64,000 nucleotides of DNA from the NCBI GenBank assembly GCA_964403285.1, contig CAYOFG010000001.1, positions 33,142-97,141 of the forward strand, written 5' to 3'. The first letter of the stretch is position 1. Each line of letters begins with the position of its first letter. This stretch comes from WVXT01 sp964403285 (GTDB taxonomy: Bacteria > UBA6262 > WVXT01). The notes under the pieces were generated by a model. It was not told where the DNA came from, did not search any database, and worked only from the letters and a program-made list of their open reading frames with translations. The translations under genes and the position numbers were made by a program. Positions 34,594 through 43,186 of this stretch are shown here, piece by piece.

Positions 34594-37577
34594 TTACTGT
34601 CGCAAAGGAAGTAGAAGTCGCAATTCCAGCAGTTCCTTGGCTTCTGGGGATAGTATCCCTGGAGAATCTCCTTTGCTTTTTCCCTGAGATGTTTTAGCGC
34701 TCCCTCAAGAGAATCATCAGTGGATAAGGTCACTCCCCCAGCAGAGTATTGCTTACCTGCCTCGACCGTTGCTTTGATATTTGCCTTAGGATTCTGGAGC
34801 TGTTTACGCAGCCAGTATATAGAGAGCCTTTCTACTGGCCTCTTCAGGTCTTCCCTGGCACCAAAAAAATAGACGGGTAACTGGAAACTTTCTCCTTCGT
34901 TCATTTTCCGACAGAGGCGAAACTCCATAAACGGACTCTTACCCGTCTTATAATCGATAACTTCCTCAACTCCCCCTGCAAGCCGATCCAGGCGGTCTAT
35001 TCTTCCAGAAAGAGTCATTCCATCTATCTGCCAGGTGAACTCTTTCTCTATCTCCTCAATGGAAAAATTCTCTCTTTCCCTCTCCTTCTCCAGATACCTG
35101 AGAAGAATTTTTGCAGCCAATCTTTGATAAACATCTTTCTCAAACAGGGTAGAAAAACTTCCCCCCTCCCGGGAGAAGACTTTTTTAATCTCTTTCTGCA
35201 TATCTGTTCTTGCCTGGGAAGAATGGAGAGCATCTTTACTATTGTATTTCTCGTGAAAGGATGCAAGAATACTGTGGAGGAGTCTTCCAAAAATTAGAGC
35301 GGGTCTTGGCTTAATCCAGATTTTTAAGAGAAAAGAGAAGAAGAACTTTGCCGGACACTCGCTATATGATTCGAGCTTATAGCCAGAGAACCTATAATCA
35401 GGAGAAATCGTCACTCTATCCCAGAGACTCTCCTGATCAAATTCTCCCTTGATTCTCATTATCTCATTATATTTCTCTCTATCAATCTTTTCCAAAAGAC
35501 CCTCCAAATCTTTATTTCCTGTGGTGAGCCAGAAGTTAACTAAATCCTCCCGGGTTAAAATTTCATCCTTCTCCTCAGGGCCGAGAACCGATGGCTTATC
35601 GAGAAATTCTATCCCCTTATCCCTGCATTTCTCCAGTAGTTCGTCTTCCCTTTCTGCCCCCACGAATTTCAGAACCAACGAAGATACAAGAGAATCGCGA
35701 TTAGACTCGTAGGTTCTTCCATAAGTTAAATAGAGCTTCTTCTTCGCTCTACTTATAGCCAAATTGAAGATTCTCTCTTCCTCTTTCAGGTGTTCGGAAA
35801 GTTCGGGAAGAGGTTTCAGTCTCAATCTCTCCTTTTCCCGAACGTTTAAGAGTGATGATTCGGGCAAATCCCGGGGAAACTTTCCTTCCACAAGTCCAGT
35901 TACGAAAACTACAGGGAAGAAGTTCCCGCTTGCCCTCTGCACAGTCATAATCTGGACGCTATCCTCGCGGGGAATAAATGTAATTGCTTCCTCCCGGCCA
36001 TAAGAAGTAAGCATCTCGTCAAGATAACTCATAAAATCAAAGAAAGACAAATTGTTTTCAATCTTCTGGAATTTCTTCACCACTTCCAGAAAATAGCTCA
36101 AGTTTTGAGCCAATCTCTTATTCTTCGTCCCTGCCTGAAGATAACCGAACTTTAAGAAAACTTTATAGATAAGCCTTTCCAGAGATTCTTTCTTAGCCTC
36201 TCTCTCCATCTTTCCTAACGCTCCCAGAAATTCCTGAAGAGAGAAGATAGTCTCCTCATTTAAACCCAATCCGGGATAGCTTGTGCTGGACCCAGCCTCA
36301 GAAAAGTCCTGGGGTAATTTCTTCACCACCATTTTTATGACCGCCAGGAAGGGCAAGCCTTTCCTTTCACTATAGGTCACGAGCCTTTGAATATCAACAG
36401 GATCAATATTGAACTCAGGGGCTGACAGAGCTCTCAAGAGATGTGTGTTCATCTCTTCTTCCTGCCCCCAGACGCATTTTAAGATGGAGATAATCTGGAC
36501 AATTTCTGGCTGCTTGAAAAATGCTATGCCTCCCATTACCGTATAATCAATACCATAAATTTTCATGGCATCTTCTAAATTCTTTATCTCTCTGGAGACA
36601 CCGCGGCAGAGAATAGCGATATCACGATAGTAGTAACCCTGGCGAGTCAAACCGTAGATCCTGCGGGCAATGAACAGAGCCTCTTCGCTTTCACTGCCAC
36701 ATTTCACTAAAGTTATCCCCGGGGAAGAGGTAACTACTTCGGAAAGCGAAATTATGCGGGGCTCAAAATCAGTTAGGAATCTTCTTTTCACCTCCTCGGG
36801 CAGGGCTCCACGAAAACGAAAGACGCTCTCCTCTTCATTACCCGAAAACAGTACCTCCTGTTTCTTCAAGGTTAAAAGAGAGAAGAGTTCGTACTCATTC
36901 AAATCGATGTTCTGAAAGTCATCAAGAAGAATATGACTGAATCTCTCCCTGTAATTCTTAAGGATATCCCGATGGCTCTTAAAAAGTTGAATGGTCTTTA
37001 ATACAAGGTCCCTGAAATCTAAACGATTCTCTTTATGCAGGTAATCCCGGTACCATATATAAATTCTTTTCAAATCTTTAAATTTCCCGTAGTCGGGCAG
37101 GCTAACCCGGGGATTAAGTTTCCAAAGGTCAATGAAGTCAACCACCTCATCTAAGAAACCCGAAGTATGCTTGACGTTCCGATAGTAGTCTAGCTTCAAA
37201 CTTTTGAGAATCTTACTCAACACCAGCCTTTCTTCTAATCCGTCGAGCACCTGAAAGTTGGGATAGATGCCAGGAACCCTGTTATAATTTTGCCGGAGAA
37301 CCCTCTTGCAGAACGCAGTAAAGCTATTGACCCAGAACTCTCCATATCCCGGCTGAAGATGCGGCCTTAAAGCTCCCACCATCTCCTCCTGGTCAGTAAA
37401 CACAAGTATCCTTTCCGGTGGAGCAATTCCCGAAGATATGAGATTTTCAATTCTTCTCTTTAAAACTTCGGTCTTGCCCGATCCGGCTCGACCCAAAAGA
37501 AGAAGCGATCTCCCTCTATGGGCCACCGCCTCCCCCTGTTCTCTATTCAAATCCTTTAAAATATCCACCTTACACAC
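34584..37577 (-). CDS. UvrD-like helicase-nuclease with degenerate motor (AdnA-like)
   Basis: 997 residues with the same layout as the next gene. Walker A GRAGSGKT (29-36) is intact. The Walker B and motif II region reads LLDDFQN (217-223) instead of VDEYQD; motif III is SGNEEESVFRFRGA; the usual HKAKG of motif V is QRASG. The nuclease motifs RIDRLDR and VIDYKTG and the Fe-S cysteines (CPAKFFF, then CWNCDFYFLC) are kept. This matches AdnA of mycobacterial AdnAB, whose motor is auxiliary. It starts at GTG. The C-terminal stop lies inside a short repeat. Confidence 0.85.
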   Translation of the reverse strand: MCKVDILKDLNREQGEAVAHRGRSLLLLGRAGSGKTEVLKRRIENLISSGIAPPERILVFTDQEEMVGALRPHLQPGYGEFWVNSFTAFCKRVLRQNYNRVPGIYPNFQVLDGLEERLVLSKILKSLKLDYYRNVKHTSGFLDEVVDFIDLWKLNPRVSLPDYGKFKDLKRIYIWYRDYLHKENRLDFRDLVLKTIQLFKSHRDILKNYRERFSHILLDDFQNIDLNEYELFSLLTLKKQEVLFSGNEEESVFRFRGALPEEVKRRFLTDFEPRIISLSEVVTSSPGITLVKCGSESEEALFIARRIYGLTRQGYYYRDIAILCRGVSREIKNLEDAMKIYGIDYTVMGGIAFFKQPEIVQIISILKCVWGQEEEMNTHLLRALSAPEFNIDPVDIQRLVTYSERKGLPFLAVIKMVVKKLPQDFSEAGSSTSYPGLGLNEETIFSLQEFLGALGKMEREAKKESLERLIYKVFLKFGYLQAGTKNKRLAQNLSYFLEVVKKFQKIENNLSFFDFMSYLDEMLTSYGREEAITFIPREDSVQIMTVQRASGNFFPVVFVTGLVEGKFPRDLPESSLLNVREKERLRLKPLPELSEHLKEEERIFNLAISRAKKKLYLTYGRTYESNRDSLVSSLVLKFVGAEREDELLEKCRDKGIEFLDKPSVLGPEEKDEILTREDLVNFWLTTGNKDLEGLLEKIDREKYNEIMRIKGEFDQESLWDRVTISPDYRFSGYKLESYSECPAKFFFSFLLKIWIKPRPALIFGRLLHSILASFHEKYNSKDALHSSQARTDMQKEIKKVFSREGGSFSTLFEKDVYQRLAAKILLRYLEKERERENFSIEEIEKEFTWQIDGMTLSGRIDRLDRLAGGVEEVIDYKTGKSPFMEFRLCRKMNEGESFQLPVYFFGAREDLKRPVERLSIYWLRKQLQNPKANIKATVEAGKQYSAGGVTLSTDDSLEGALKHLREKAKEILQGYYPQKPRNCWNCDFYFLCDSKIK

Positions 37578-37591
37578 CCGATTAGTAAAAT

Positions 37592-37649
37592 AGGGTCAGG
37601 AAAATTGACTCTGACCCCTTTTTAAACAATTAAGTATTGTGTCCCCATA
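37592..37649. repeat. Short repeats at the transaldolase 3' end
   Basis: GGGTCAGGAAAATTGACTCTGACCCC (split palindrome, 37593-37618) is followed by AATTAAGTATTGTGTCCCC (37627-37645). The second is the same unit as the 27.3-kb element. Both are read through as the last residues of transaldolase. Confidence 0.75.
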
Positions 37650-38729
37650 ATTCTTTGCGAATGCATCTACTCCTTCTCTTTGCAGGGTCTCACAGACCTC
37701 ATCTAAATCCACCCCGGCTTTTTTCATCCGGGAAAGAACTTCTTTAACTCCACCCAAGTTCTCTTCCAGGGATAATTTTGGCTTTCCGTGGTCTCTAAAG
37801 GCATCGAGCGTCACCTGAGGAACGGTATTTATTGTATCCGGGCCAATCAATTCTGCCACGTATTTCACATCACTATAGGCAGGGTTCTTAGTGGAGGTGC
37901 TTGCCCAGAGCGGTCTTTGAACTCTGGCGCCTCTTTTTTCCAGGTCTTTGAACTTTTGTTGAGAGAAAATCTCCTTAAACTTTTGATAAACCTTCTTGGA
38001 ATTGGCTACTGCTGCTTTTCCCAAAAGCCCCTGTAAATCTCTCTTCCTTTCAGAGTCTTTCTCCGATTCTATCAGCGAAGAAATCTCCTTATCCACCAGT
38101 GTGTCTATCCTGCTCACAAATAGACTGGCAACCGAAGCCACTCTCTTTAAATCTCCTTCCTCCCGGGAAAACCCTTCCAGTCCCTTGATGTATGCTCGGG
38201 CAACGTTTTCGTAATGGGACAAGGAGAAGATGAGAGTAGCATTTATATTGATGCCTTTCGATATCAGCCGCTCTATTGCCACAGCCCCTTCTTTTGTTGC
38301 CGGGACTTTTATCATAATGTTTTCTCTTCCTATTCTCATAAACAATTTTTGAGCCTCATTTATAGTCTGTTCAATATCGTACGCATATTTAGGAGGAACT
38401 TCAATGCTCACATATCCGTCTTTTCTTTCTGTTTCCTTATATATTTTATAAAGAATATCTGCCGCCAGAGTCACATCCTTTATTGTCAGGCTCTCATAAA
38501 CCTCTTCGGCAGTCTTATTTTTCCGAGTCAACTCTTCAATTTCAGAGTCGTACTCCTTACTCTGAGTAATTGCTTTTTCAAATATCGTGGGATTCGATGT
38601 AACTCCACAAACGCCATCCTCTTCTACCATCTTTTCCAGCTTCCCCGAGGTAAGAATTGACCTCTCAATGTTGTCATACCAGATACTCTGGCCAAAATTC
38701 TTAATCTGATAAACGGGATTCTTTCCCAT
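37596..38729 (-). CDS. tal: Transaldolase
   Basis: 377 residues. Features of the bacterial long-type transaldolase are SIWYDNIERS, GVTSNPTIFEKAI, the Schiff-base lysine in IMIKVPATKEG, and NATLIFSLSHYENVA. It moves a dihydroxyacetone unit between sugar phosphates in the non-oxidative pentose phosphate pathway. The ATG has AAAGGAAG upstream. The normal ending FAKxF... is replaced after FAKNY by about 16 residues coded by inserted short repeats, including the stop. The fold should be complete before that point. Confidence 0.92.
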   Translation of the reverse strand: MGKNPVYQIKNFGQSIWYDNIERSILTSGKLEKMVEEDGVCGVTSNPTIFEKAITQSKEYDSEIEELTRKNKTAEEVYESLTIKDVTLAADILYKIYKETERKDGYVSIEVPPKYAYDIEQTINEAQKLFMRIGRENIMIKVPATKEGAVAIERLISKGININATLIFSLSHYENVARAYIKGLEGFSREEGDLKRVASVASLFVSRIDTLVDKEISSLIESEKDSERKRDLQGLLGKAAVANSKKVYQKFKEIFSQQKFKDLEKRGARVQRPLWASTSTKNPAYSDVKYVAELIGPDTINTVPQVTLDAFRDHGKPKLSLEENLGGVKEVLSRMKKAGVDLDEVCETLQREGVDAFAKNYGDTILNCLKRGQSQFS

Positions 38730-38751
38730 TTCTATCTTCCTTTCTCAAGAT

Positions 38752-39978
38752 TCACAAAAGGCTCATCTGTTCCGGCTCTATTCCCTTTTCCTCTTCAAAT
38801 ATCTTTACTTTTCCATAGACCCCATCATATCCTGGAGAAATCTTCACTTTCCTCTCCCTTACCCTGGCGATACCTTCAGCAATTTTAGGATGGATTTTAT
38901 AAAGTTCATCAAAGGAGACTTCTAACATAATTTTGAATTCACTGCCAAATTTTTCGATTAGGTAATGGTATAATTTATCCACTTCTGTTGATTTGGAAGT
39001 TTTTCCCATCGCCTCGCCGACTATTTCCTTCAAAAGAACCAGGCTCTTAAAAGGAATCGCGCCCTGAGGTTTGAAGCCAATTTCCCTGTCGGCAAGTTCA
39101 TACACGCGATGCATAACTCCTATAGTGAGACGTTTGCCACAACCGGGACATATATTATTGTGACTCTTTGTCTCTTTGGGAGAAAGACATACGTTACAAT
39201 TCCTGTGACCATCGTAATGGTATTTCCCTTCCTGGGGAAAGAACTCTATGGTGCCTAAGAATTTATCATTATCTTTATTCTTAATTGCAGAAATTATCTC
39301 TTTATAGTCAATTTTGCAATTAAACATATTGGCTTCCCTTCCCAGATTGGCAGGAGAATGGGCATCACTATTGGAAATTAGAGTAAACCTGTCCAGACTG
39401 GAAAGAGCCCAGTTCATTTTCGGGTCGCTGGACAATCCTGTCTCCAGAGCATAGATTTGTGAAGTCAATTCTCCAAAACATTCTTCTATATCGTCAAACC
39501 CGGAATTTGCTCCAAAGAGCGAAAACCAGGGAGTCCAGATATGTGCCGGCACAACAAAACATTCACTGGAGGCTTCCAACACTATCTTCGCTAACTCTTT
39601 TGCCGAAAGTCCCAGAATAGGTCTTCCATCAGAATGCAAATTACCGATTCTTGAGAGTTCACTATTCAACTTGTGGACTACATCAAAACTGGGAGCAAAA
39701 ATGAGAATATGAATTTTTCTTACTCTTCCTCCCTGGGAGTAGATACAACTTATCTCACTGGTGAGAAAGAAATGAATACCTCCATACTCATAAACACCAT
39801 AGCTCACTGGCTTAAGATATTCTTCCAGTTCATCCAGCCAGTGAGGATGAGTAAAGTCCCCTGTTCCTAAAATATCAATCCCCTTAAACTTAGCATACTG
39901 GCTTATCTCTCGAACGTTCATCTCGCCCGAGGTAGCTCTTGAATATCGAGAATGAATATGAAAATCAGCGATTAACAT
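38752..39978 (-). CDS. Endonuclease Q-like DNA repair enzyme (PHP domain)
   Basis: 408 residues. The PHP metal site is shown by DFHIHSRYS at 5-13, GTGDFTHPHW, EISC, and SNSDAHSP. A zinc finger follows at about 262-283 (CNVC...CPGCGK), then TIGVMHRVYELADRE. That order is characteristic of endonuclease Q, which nicks 5' of deaminated or abasic sites (hypoxanthine, uracil). EndoQ is best known from Thermococcales and a few bacteria. It overlaps the VanZ gene by 14 bases and has AGGAAG before its ATG. Confidence 0.87.
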   Translation of the reverse strand: MLIADFHIHSRYSRATSGEMNVREISQYAKFKGIDILGTGDFTHPHWLDELEEYLKPVSYGVYEYGGIHFFLTSEISCIYSQGGRVRKIHILIFAPSFDVVHKLNSELSRIGNLHSDGRPILGLSAKELAKIVLEASSECFVVPAHIWTPWFSLFGANSGFDDIEECFGELTSQIYALETGLSSDPKMNWALSSLDRFTLISNSDAHSPANLGREANMFNCKIDYKEIISAIKNKDNDKFLGTIEFFPQEGKYHYDGHRNCNVCLSPKETKSHNNICPGCGKRLTIGVMHRVYELADREIGFKPQGAIPFKSLVLLKEIVGEAMGKTSKSTEVDKLYHYLIEKFGSEFKIMLEVSFDELYKIHPKIAEGIARVRERKVKISPGYDGVYGKVKIFEEEKGIEPEQMSLL

Positions 39979-40348
39979 TTTTCTTCCTAACTATCAAAAA
40001 ACAGAGCATCAACCCTATTCCCAACGCATCTATTAGAATGTCGTAAATAGAACCGTGTCTGGTGGGAACAACCCTCTGATGGATTTCGTCGGATATTGCA
40101 TAAAACAGAGAAAGCGCCCCGGACCACGCATAAACTTTTGTCAGATTAATCTTAAGCGAGTGAAAAATCGCCCTCCACACAAGAAAGGCAAGTATTCCGT
40201 ATTCAGTAATATGGGCAATTTTTCTGAGGATTATATCCCAGGTTCCCCAGGCCGTTGCCAGATTAGGAAGGCTAGAGAGGTAGAAAATGGTACCACACCA
40301 CAACCCCACCGGTAGCCACAACTTCAAAAATAGAGAAATTTTCTTCAT
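39965..40348 (-). CDS. VanZ-like membrane protein
   Basis: 127 residues with four predicted membrane helices (8-27, 47-62, 74-90, 105-120). FYLSSLPN near 22-29, KIAHITEYGILAFLVWRA and YAISDEIHQRVVPTRHGSIYDILIDALG match the VanZ family well, including the conserved DExHQ...R..S..D pattern. The name comes from teicoplanin resistance, but most family members have no proven role. It is translationally coupled to endoQ. Confidence 0.87.
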   Translation of the reverse strand: MKKISLFLKLWLPVGLWCGTIFYLSSLPNLATAWGTWDIILRKIAHITEYGILAFLVWRAIFHSLKINLTKVYAWSGALSLFYAISDEIHQRVVPTRHGSIYDILIDALGIGLMLCFLIVRKKNVNR

Positions 40349-40392
40349 CTCTCTTCGCCTTTAACATCACTAATCGTCCCGATTCATCGGGG

Positions 40393-40593
40393 CTACTCCA
40401 CCTTGTAGCATTCAATAAATCTTTCCAGAGACCTGTCGTAAGTCCTCTCTACATTGGGCGGGAAAAAACATGCCGGCAGTTCTTTAGACCTCCAGTGGTA
40501 CGCTATACACTCGCAACAAATCCCTTTTCTGGAGCAAGGCTCATAAGTACAATTACAATTCTTCCGATTCTTGTTTTCGTTACATTCCCTCAT
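40393..40593 (-). CDS. DUF6485-type cysteine-rich small protein
   Basis: 66 residues starting at the ATG at 40593, with AAGGAGAG upstream; a longer frame reads through a hairpin repeat and is rejected. It has nine cysteines: NCNCTYEPCSRKGICCECI near 12-30, then ELPACFFP and FIECYKVE. The CxCxxxxCxxxGxCCxC layout suggests metal binding, zinc or Fe-S. Function is unknown. It is found in several uncultivated bacterial lineages. Confidence 0.8.
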   Translation of the reverse strand: MRECNENKNRKNCNCTYEPCSRKGICCECIAYHWRSKELPACFFPPNVERTYDRSLERFIECYKVE

Positions 40594-40631
40594 TATCTCT
40601 CCTTCACCAATTTTTATCTTCTTTTGTTCTT

Positions 40632-40721
40632 GTAGGGGACGGACACAGTTTATGCCGACCTTTCGGCATGCCGTCCCTTCATTCGGGCGACCATCCCGAT
40701 ACATCGGGATCGCCTCTACAC
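40632..40721. repeat. Double hairpin repeat
   Basis: First hairpin: GGGGACGG...ATGCCGA, loop CCT, then TCGGCATGCCGTCCC (40636-40678). Second: GGGCGACCATCCCGAT, loop, then ATCGGGATCGCC (40685-40714). The first has a close copy at 54407-54452. The DUF6485 gene's spurious upstream frame runs through it. Confidence 0.75.
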
Positions 40722-40731
40722 TAATTCCTTT

Positions 40732-41025
40732 TTAGAACCCGATTTTTTTAGACGGCTCACCAGCTGCTTTTATCTCTCCAAATTTCTCTTCATACCTTTT
40801 GATATTCTCTTGTAGGGCAAGGAGGAGCCTCTTGGTATGGCCAGGACTTGAGATTACTCTCGCCCTCACTTTCGCTTTCGGCTCCTGGGGCTGAACGTAA
40901 ATGAAATCGATTGTAAACTCAGTCTCACTATGCCTTATGAAAGCCAGATTGGCATATGCCCCCTGAGCCATAGCGTCGTCCAATTCGATTCGAATTTGTA
41001 CCTGTTTTTCCTGTTCTTCAGGCAT
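40732..41025 (-). CDS. DUF3467-family protein
   Basis: 97 residues. I start at the ATG at 41025 because AAGGAGGTTAAGGTT gives a perfect ribosome site; a longer frame from 41103 is open but unlikely. VQIRIELDDAMAQGAYANLAFIRHSETEFTIDFIYVQP and RARVISSPGHTKRLLLALQENI are the conserved body of DUF3467, a small protein whose function is unknown. It stands alone between repeats. It is probably cytoplasmic. Confidence 0.85.
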   Translation of the reverse strand: MPEEQEKQVQIRIELDDAMAQGAYANLAFIRHSETEFTIDFIYVQPQEPKAKVRARVISSPGHTKRLLLALQENIKRYEEKFGEIKAAGEPSKKIGF

Positions 41026-41113
41026 AACCTTAACCTCCTTGACTTGTCCTCCCCACTTAGTATAAACGTGGCGACCCTTCTGATATTTTTTCGGCTCAGT
41101 CATCTTTTAATGG

Positions 41114-41172
41114 TACGCGAAGCTCCCGCTTCGCCCCTCCTTTCCAATGCAGAGCTATCGCTCTGCAGCTAC
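41114..41172. repeat. GCAGAGC hairpin repeat
   Basis: GCGAAGCTCCCGCTTCGC (41117-41134) and GCAGAGCTATCGCTCTGCAGCTACAAC (41148-41174) are palindromes. The second has a near copy at 56133-56159. The frame at 41096-41284 on the minus strand is an artefact of reading through this repeat. Confidence 0.7.
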
Positions 41173-41186
41173 AACTTTGAAAGATA

Positions 41187-41555
41187 TCAATATTTGTAAC
41201 CTTTGTCAAAGGCTTCCTTGAAATCGTACCCGTGCTGGAAATCTTCAATACTATCTTCTTCTGTCTTAGACAAAACTCCAGCATCCACCATATTGAAAAC
41301 TATATTACCAAAATCTTCTGTCCTTCTCACTCCCCAATTCTCAAAAACCGTGCGCGCCATCAGCCCGAAACATTCCAGACCGTATTCCTTAATACCCTCA
41401 AGGAGTTTTTGACCACTAACGTGTCTCGGCTTATCTAATTTACTCTGCGTGTAATTTAAAGCTTCCATAACGAAATCGTAAGCCTCCGCCTTATAGCGAG
41501 GGTCCTTAGCCACAATTTCTTCCACAACTTTCAAAAAATCCTCTTTGTTTTTCAT
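41187..41555 (-). CDS. Minf_1886-family protein
   Basis: 122 residues. DPRYKAEAYDFVMEALNYTQ, RHVSGQKLLEGIKEYGLECFGLMARTV and WGVRRTEDFGNIVFNMVDAGVLSKTEEDS match the Minf_1886 family, named after a Verrucomicrobia protein. No enzyme motif is visible. It is soluble and mostly helical. It follows the nuclease gene by 16 bases on the same strand. The function is unknown; it is widespread in PVC-group and related bacteria. Confidence 0.83.
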   Translation of the reverse strand: MKNKEDFLKVVEEIVAKDPRYKAEAYDFVMEALNYTQSKLDKPRHVSGQKLLEGIKEYGLECFGLMARTVFENWGVRRTEDFGNIVFNMVDAGVLSKTEEDSIEDFQHGYDFKEAFDKGYKY

Positions 41556-41571
41556 CTTTAATATTTCCTAT

Positions 41572-42483
41572 TTAAACTCCATTCAGGCAAACTCTCTTGA
41601 AATTGCAGGTCTTACAGAGTTCCCTATTGAGTGTTCTGGCAAAATCATCCTGGGAAGCTATGTTCTGAACAGGGTCTACGAGTAATGCCTTCATTTCCCT
41701 GATATTCTTTCTCATATATCCCTTAATCTCTTCTATGTCTTCCGCATTCAACCTGTTTGTAATGCCCCTTTTATGGTGCAAATTGTACTCAATCGTTTTG
41801 ACTTTTTCCGAATCCACATTCCAGTGGTCAATCGCAAATAGAGTATAACAGCCAAGTTGGACGTCGCTTCCCGCGCGTTCAGATTTACCGGTTTTCCAGT
41901 CTACTATGATAATACTGCCATTTCTATCTCTGTAAGCAAAATCTAACCTGACATTGATTTTGGTATCTTCAAAGAGGAAAGCCTGAAACTCCTCTATGGG
42001 CAACCAGAGTGAGAAGTCAATATTCTTAACCCCGTCAAAAATATCTGAACTATAAAAATTCTGAATACAAGTCTCTACGTGGTTCCACAGGTCTTTCCAT
42101 TGCTCATCTTTCACTTCTACATCATACTCATGTTCAAACAAGGCACAGCTTTTGGGGTCTTGCCAGTACGTTTTGTTCTTCGAGGATTCGAAATCGCGCC
42201 GCATCTGTTCCCTGGTTAAATGGATGAGGCGATTCATCAGTGGCACTCTGCCAGACTTCGTCTCCTCCAGGACATTCTTGATAGCCTCATGAGTTACTCC
42301 TCCTGCCCACATAAATCTGTTCTTCAGTTTCCCCAGAACGTATATCTGCCTCACCTCGTCAGGAGCATCAAACTCCCAACCACCCCAGTGCCCGTAATAA
42401 CTATAATAGTATCTCCTGTGGCATTCCCTGAAAATATCATTTCTCGAATTTGACCAGGAAAATTCGTTCTTTAATTTTCCCAT
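41572..42483 (-). CDS. Cas4-like Fe-S PD-(D/E)XK nuclease
   Basis: 303 residues. The N-terminal Cys in DIFRECHRRYYYSYYGH (Cys20) and the C-terminal CKTCNFKRVC supply the four Fe-S ligands. The nuclease core is VRLDFAYRDRNGSIIIVDWKTGKSE, with the D...DxK pattern and the helix QLGCYTLFA. This is the AddB/Cas4 type, a single-strand exonuclease domain standing alone. There is no CRISPR array or cas gene in the window, so it is more likely a DNA repair nuclease. It starts with AGGGG before the ATG. Confidence 0.85.
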   Translation of the reverse strand: MGKLKNEFSWSNSRNDIFRECHRRYYYSYYGHWGGWEFDAPDEVRQIYVLGKLKNRFMWAGGVTHEAIKNVLEETKSGRVPLMNRLIHLTREQMRRDFESSKNKTYWQDPKSCALFEHEYDVEVKDEQWKDLWNHVETCIQNFYSSDIFDGVKNIDFSLWLPIEEFQAFLFEDTKINVRLDFAYRDRNGSIIIVDWKTGKSERAGSDVQLGCYTLFAIDHWNVDSEKVKTIEYNLHHKRGITNRLNAEDIEEIKGYMRKNIREMKALLVDPVQNIASQDDFARTLNRELCKTCNFKRVCLNGV

Positions 42484-42497
42484 TTGTCTTTTCCCCT

Positions 42498-42558
42498 TTT
42501 GTAGGGGCTCAATTTATTGAGCCCGATTTACGGGTTCGATGAATCGAACCCCTACGGT
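42498..42558. repeat. GTAGGGGCTCAA palindromic repeat pair
   Basis: GGGCTCAATTTATTGAGCCC (42506-42525) and GGGTTCGATGAATCGAACCC (42533-42552) are two near-perfect palindromes bounded by GTAGGGG and CCCCTAC. A copy with the two halves in reverse order is at 59104-59161, and a relative at 54467-54487. Confidence 0.8.
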
Positions 42559-42568
42559 TGCGTTCCTG

Positions 42569-43135
42569 CTAAAATTCAACCGGTGGGGTTTCAGTTTCTT
42601 CCTCTTCAACCTCAAAATAAGTTCTGGGCTCATCCAGACCCCTTCTTTTGGCAAAGAAGCGCCCAAAGACTTCTCTGATATGGGCATTAAATACCTTGAC
42701 CGCCCGATTATACCTCACCCTGGCCACAGCGATCCTGTTTGTAGTTCCCGCCAGTTCGTCCATTAGCCTGATGAAGGTCTGATTGGCTTTCAAATCAGGA
42801 TAGCGCTCAACGACTACAAGAAGGCGTCCTAAAGCGCCATTCAGTTCCTTGGCTGCATTAACTTTTTCGGCAATTGTCTTTGCTCCGGCAAGAGCTGCGC
42901 GCGCATCGGCTATGTGAGTAAATACTTCCCTTTCATGTTTCATATATCCTTTAGCCGTAGCCACCAGGTCAGGGATTAATTCGCTTTTCCTCTTGAGCTG
43001 CGTATCAATCTGAGCCCAAGACTCATTTACCTCTTCATCCATTCTCACTACACGATTAAGGCCAGAAATGTACCAGGAAATCCCCACAAAAATTAAGAAA
43101 ACAAGAATTACCAGAAAAATCCACGCCTTTTTCAT
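42569..43135 (-). CDS. lemA: LemA-family membrane protein
   Basis: 188 residues. One N-terminal membrane segment (4-24) leads into the LemA helical domain: EVNESWAQIDTQLKRKSELIPDLVATAKGYMKHE, then YPDLKANQTFIRLMDELAGTTNRIAVARVRYNRAVKVFN. The C-terminus is long and acidic (EVEEEETETPPVEF). LemA proteins often pair with a TPM-domain protein, as here with the gene at 43426-44208. The role is probably in envelope maintenance or as a chaperone for secreted proteins. GGAGGATG precedes the ATG. Confidence 0.92.
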   Translation of the reverse strand: MKKAWIFLVILVFLIFVGISWYISGLNRVVRMDEEVNESWAQIDTQLKRKSELIPDLVATAKGYMKHEREVFTHIADARAALAGAKTIAEKVNAAKELNGALGRLLVVVERYPDLKANQTFIRLMDELAGTTNRIAVARVRYNRAVKVFNAHIREVFGRFFAKRRGLDEPRTYFEVEEEETETPPVEF

Positions 43136-43186
43136 CTTTCATCCTCCATTTGTGAATCAGTGAGTGTTTCTCCTTCCCAATCTGAA

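Noticed and set aside
41096..41284. 62-codon minus-strand frame upstream of DUF3467
   Set aside because: It overlaps the Minf_1886 gene in another frame and reads through the GCAGAGC palindromes. No ribosome site or protein-like pattern.
41572..42483. CRISPR-linked Cas4
   Set aside because: The nuclease has the Cas4/AddB Fe-S layout, but no cas1, cas2 or regularly spaced repeats occur in the window.
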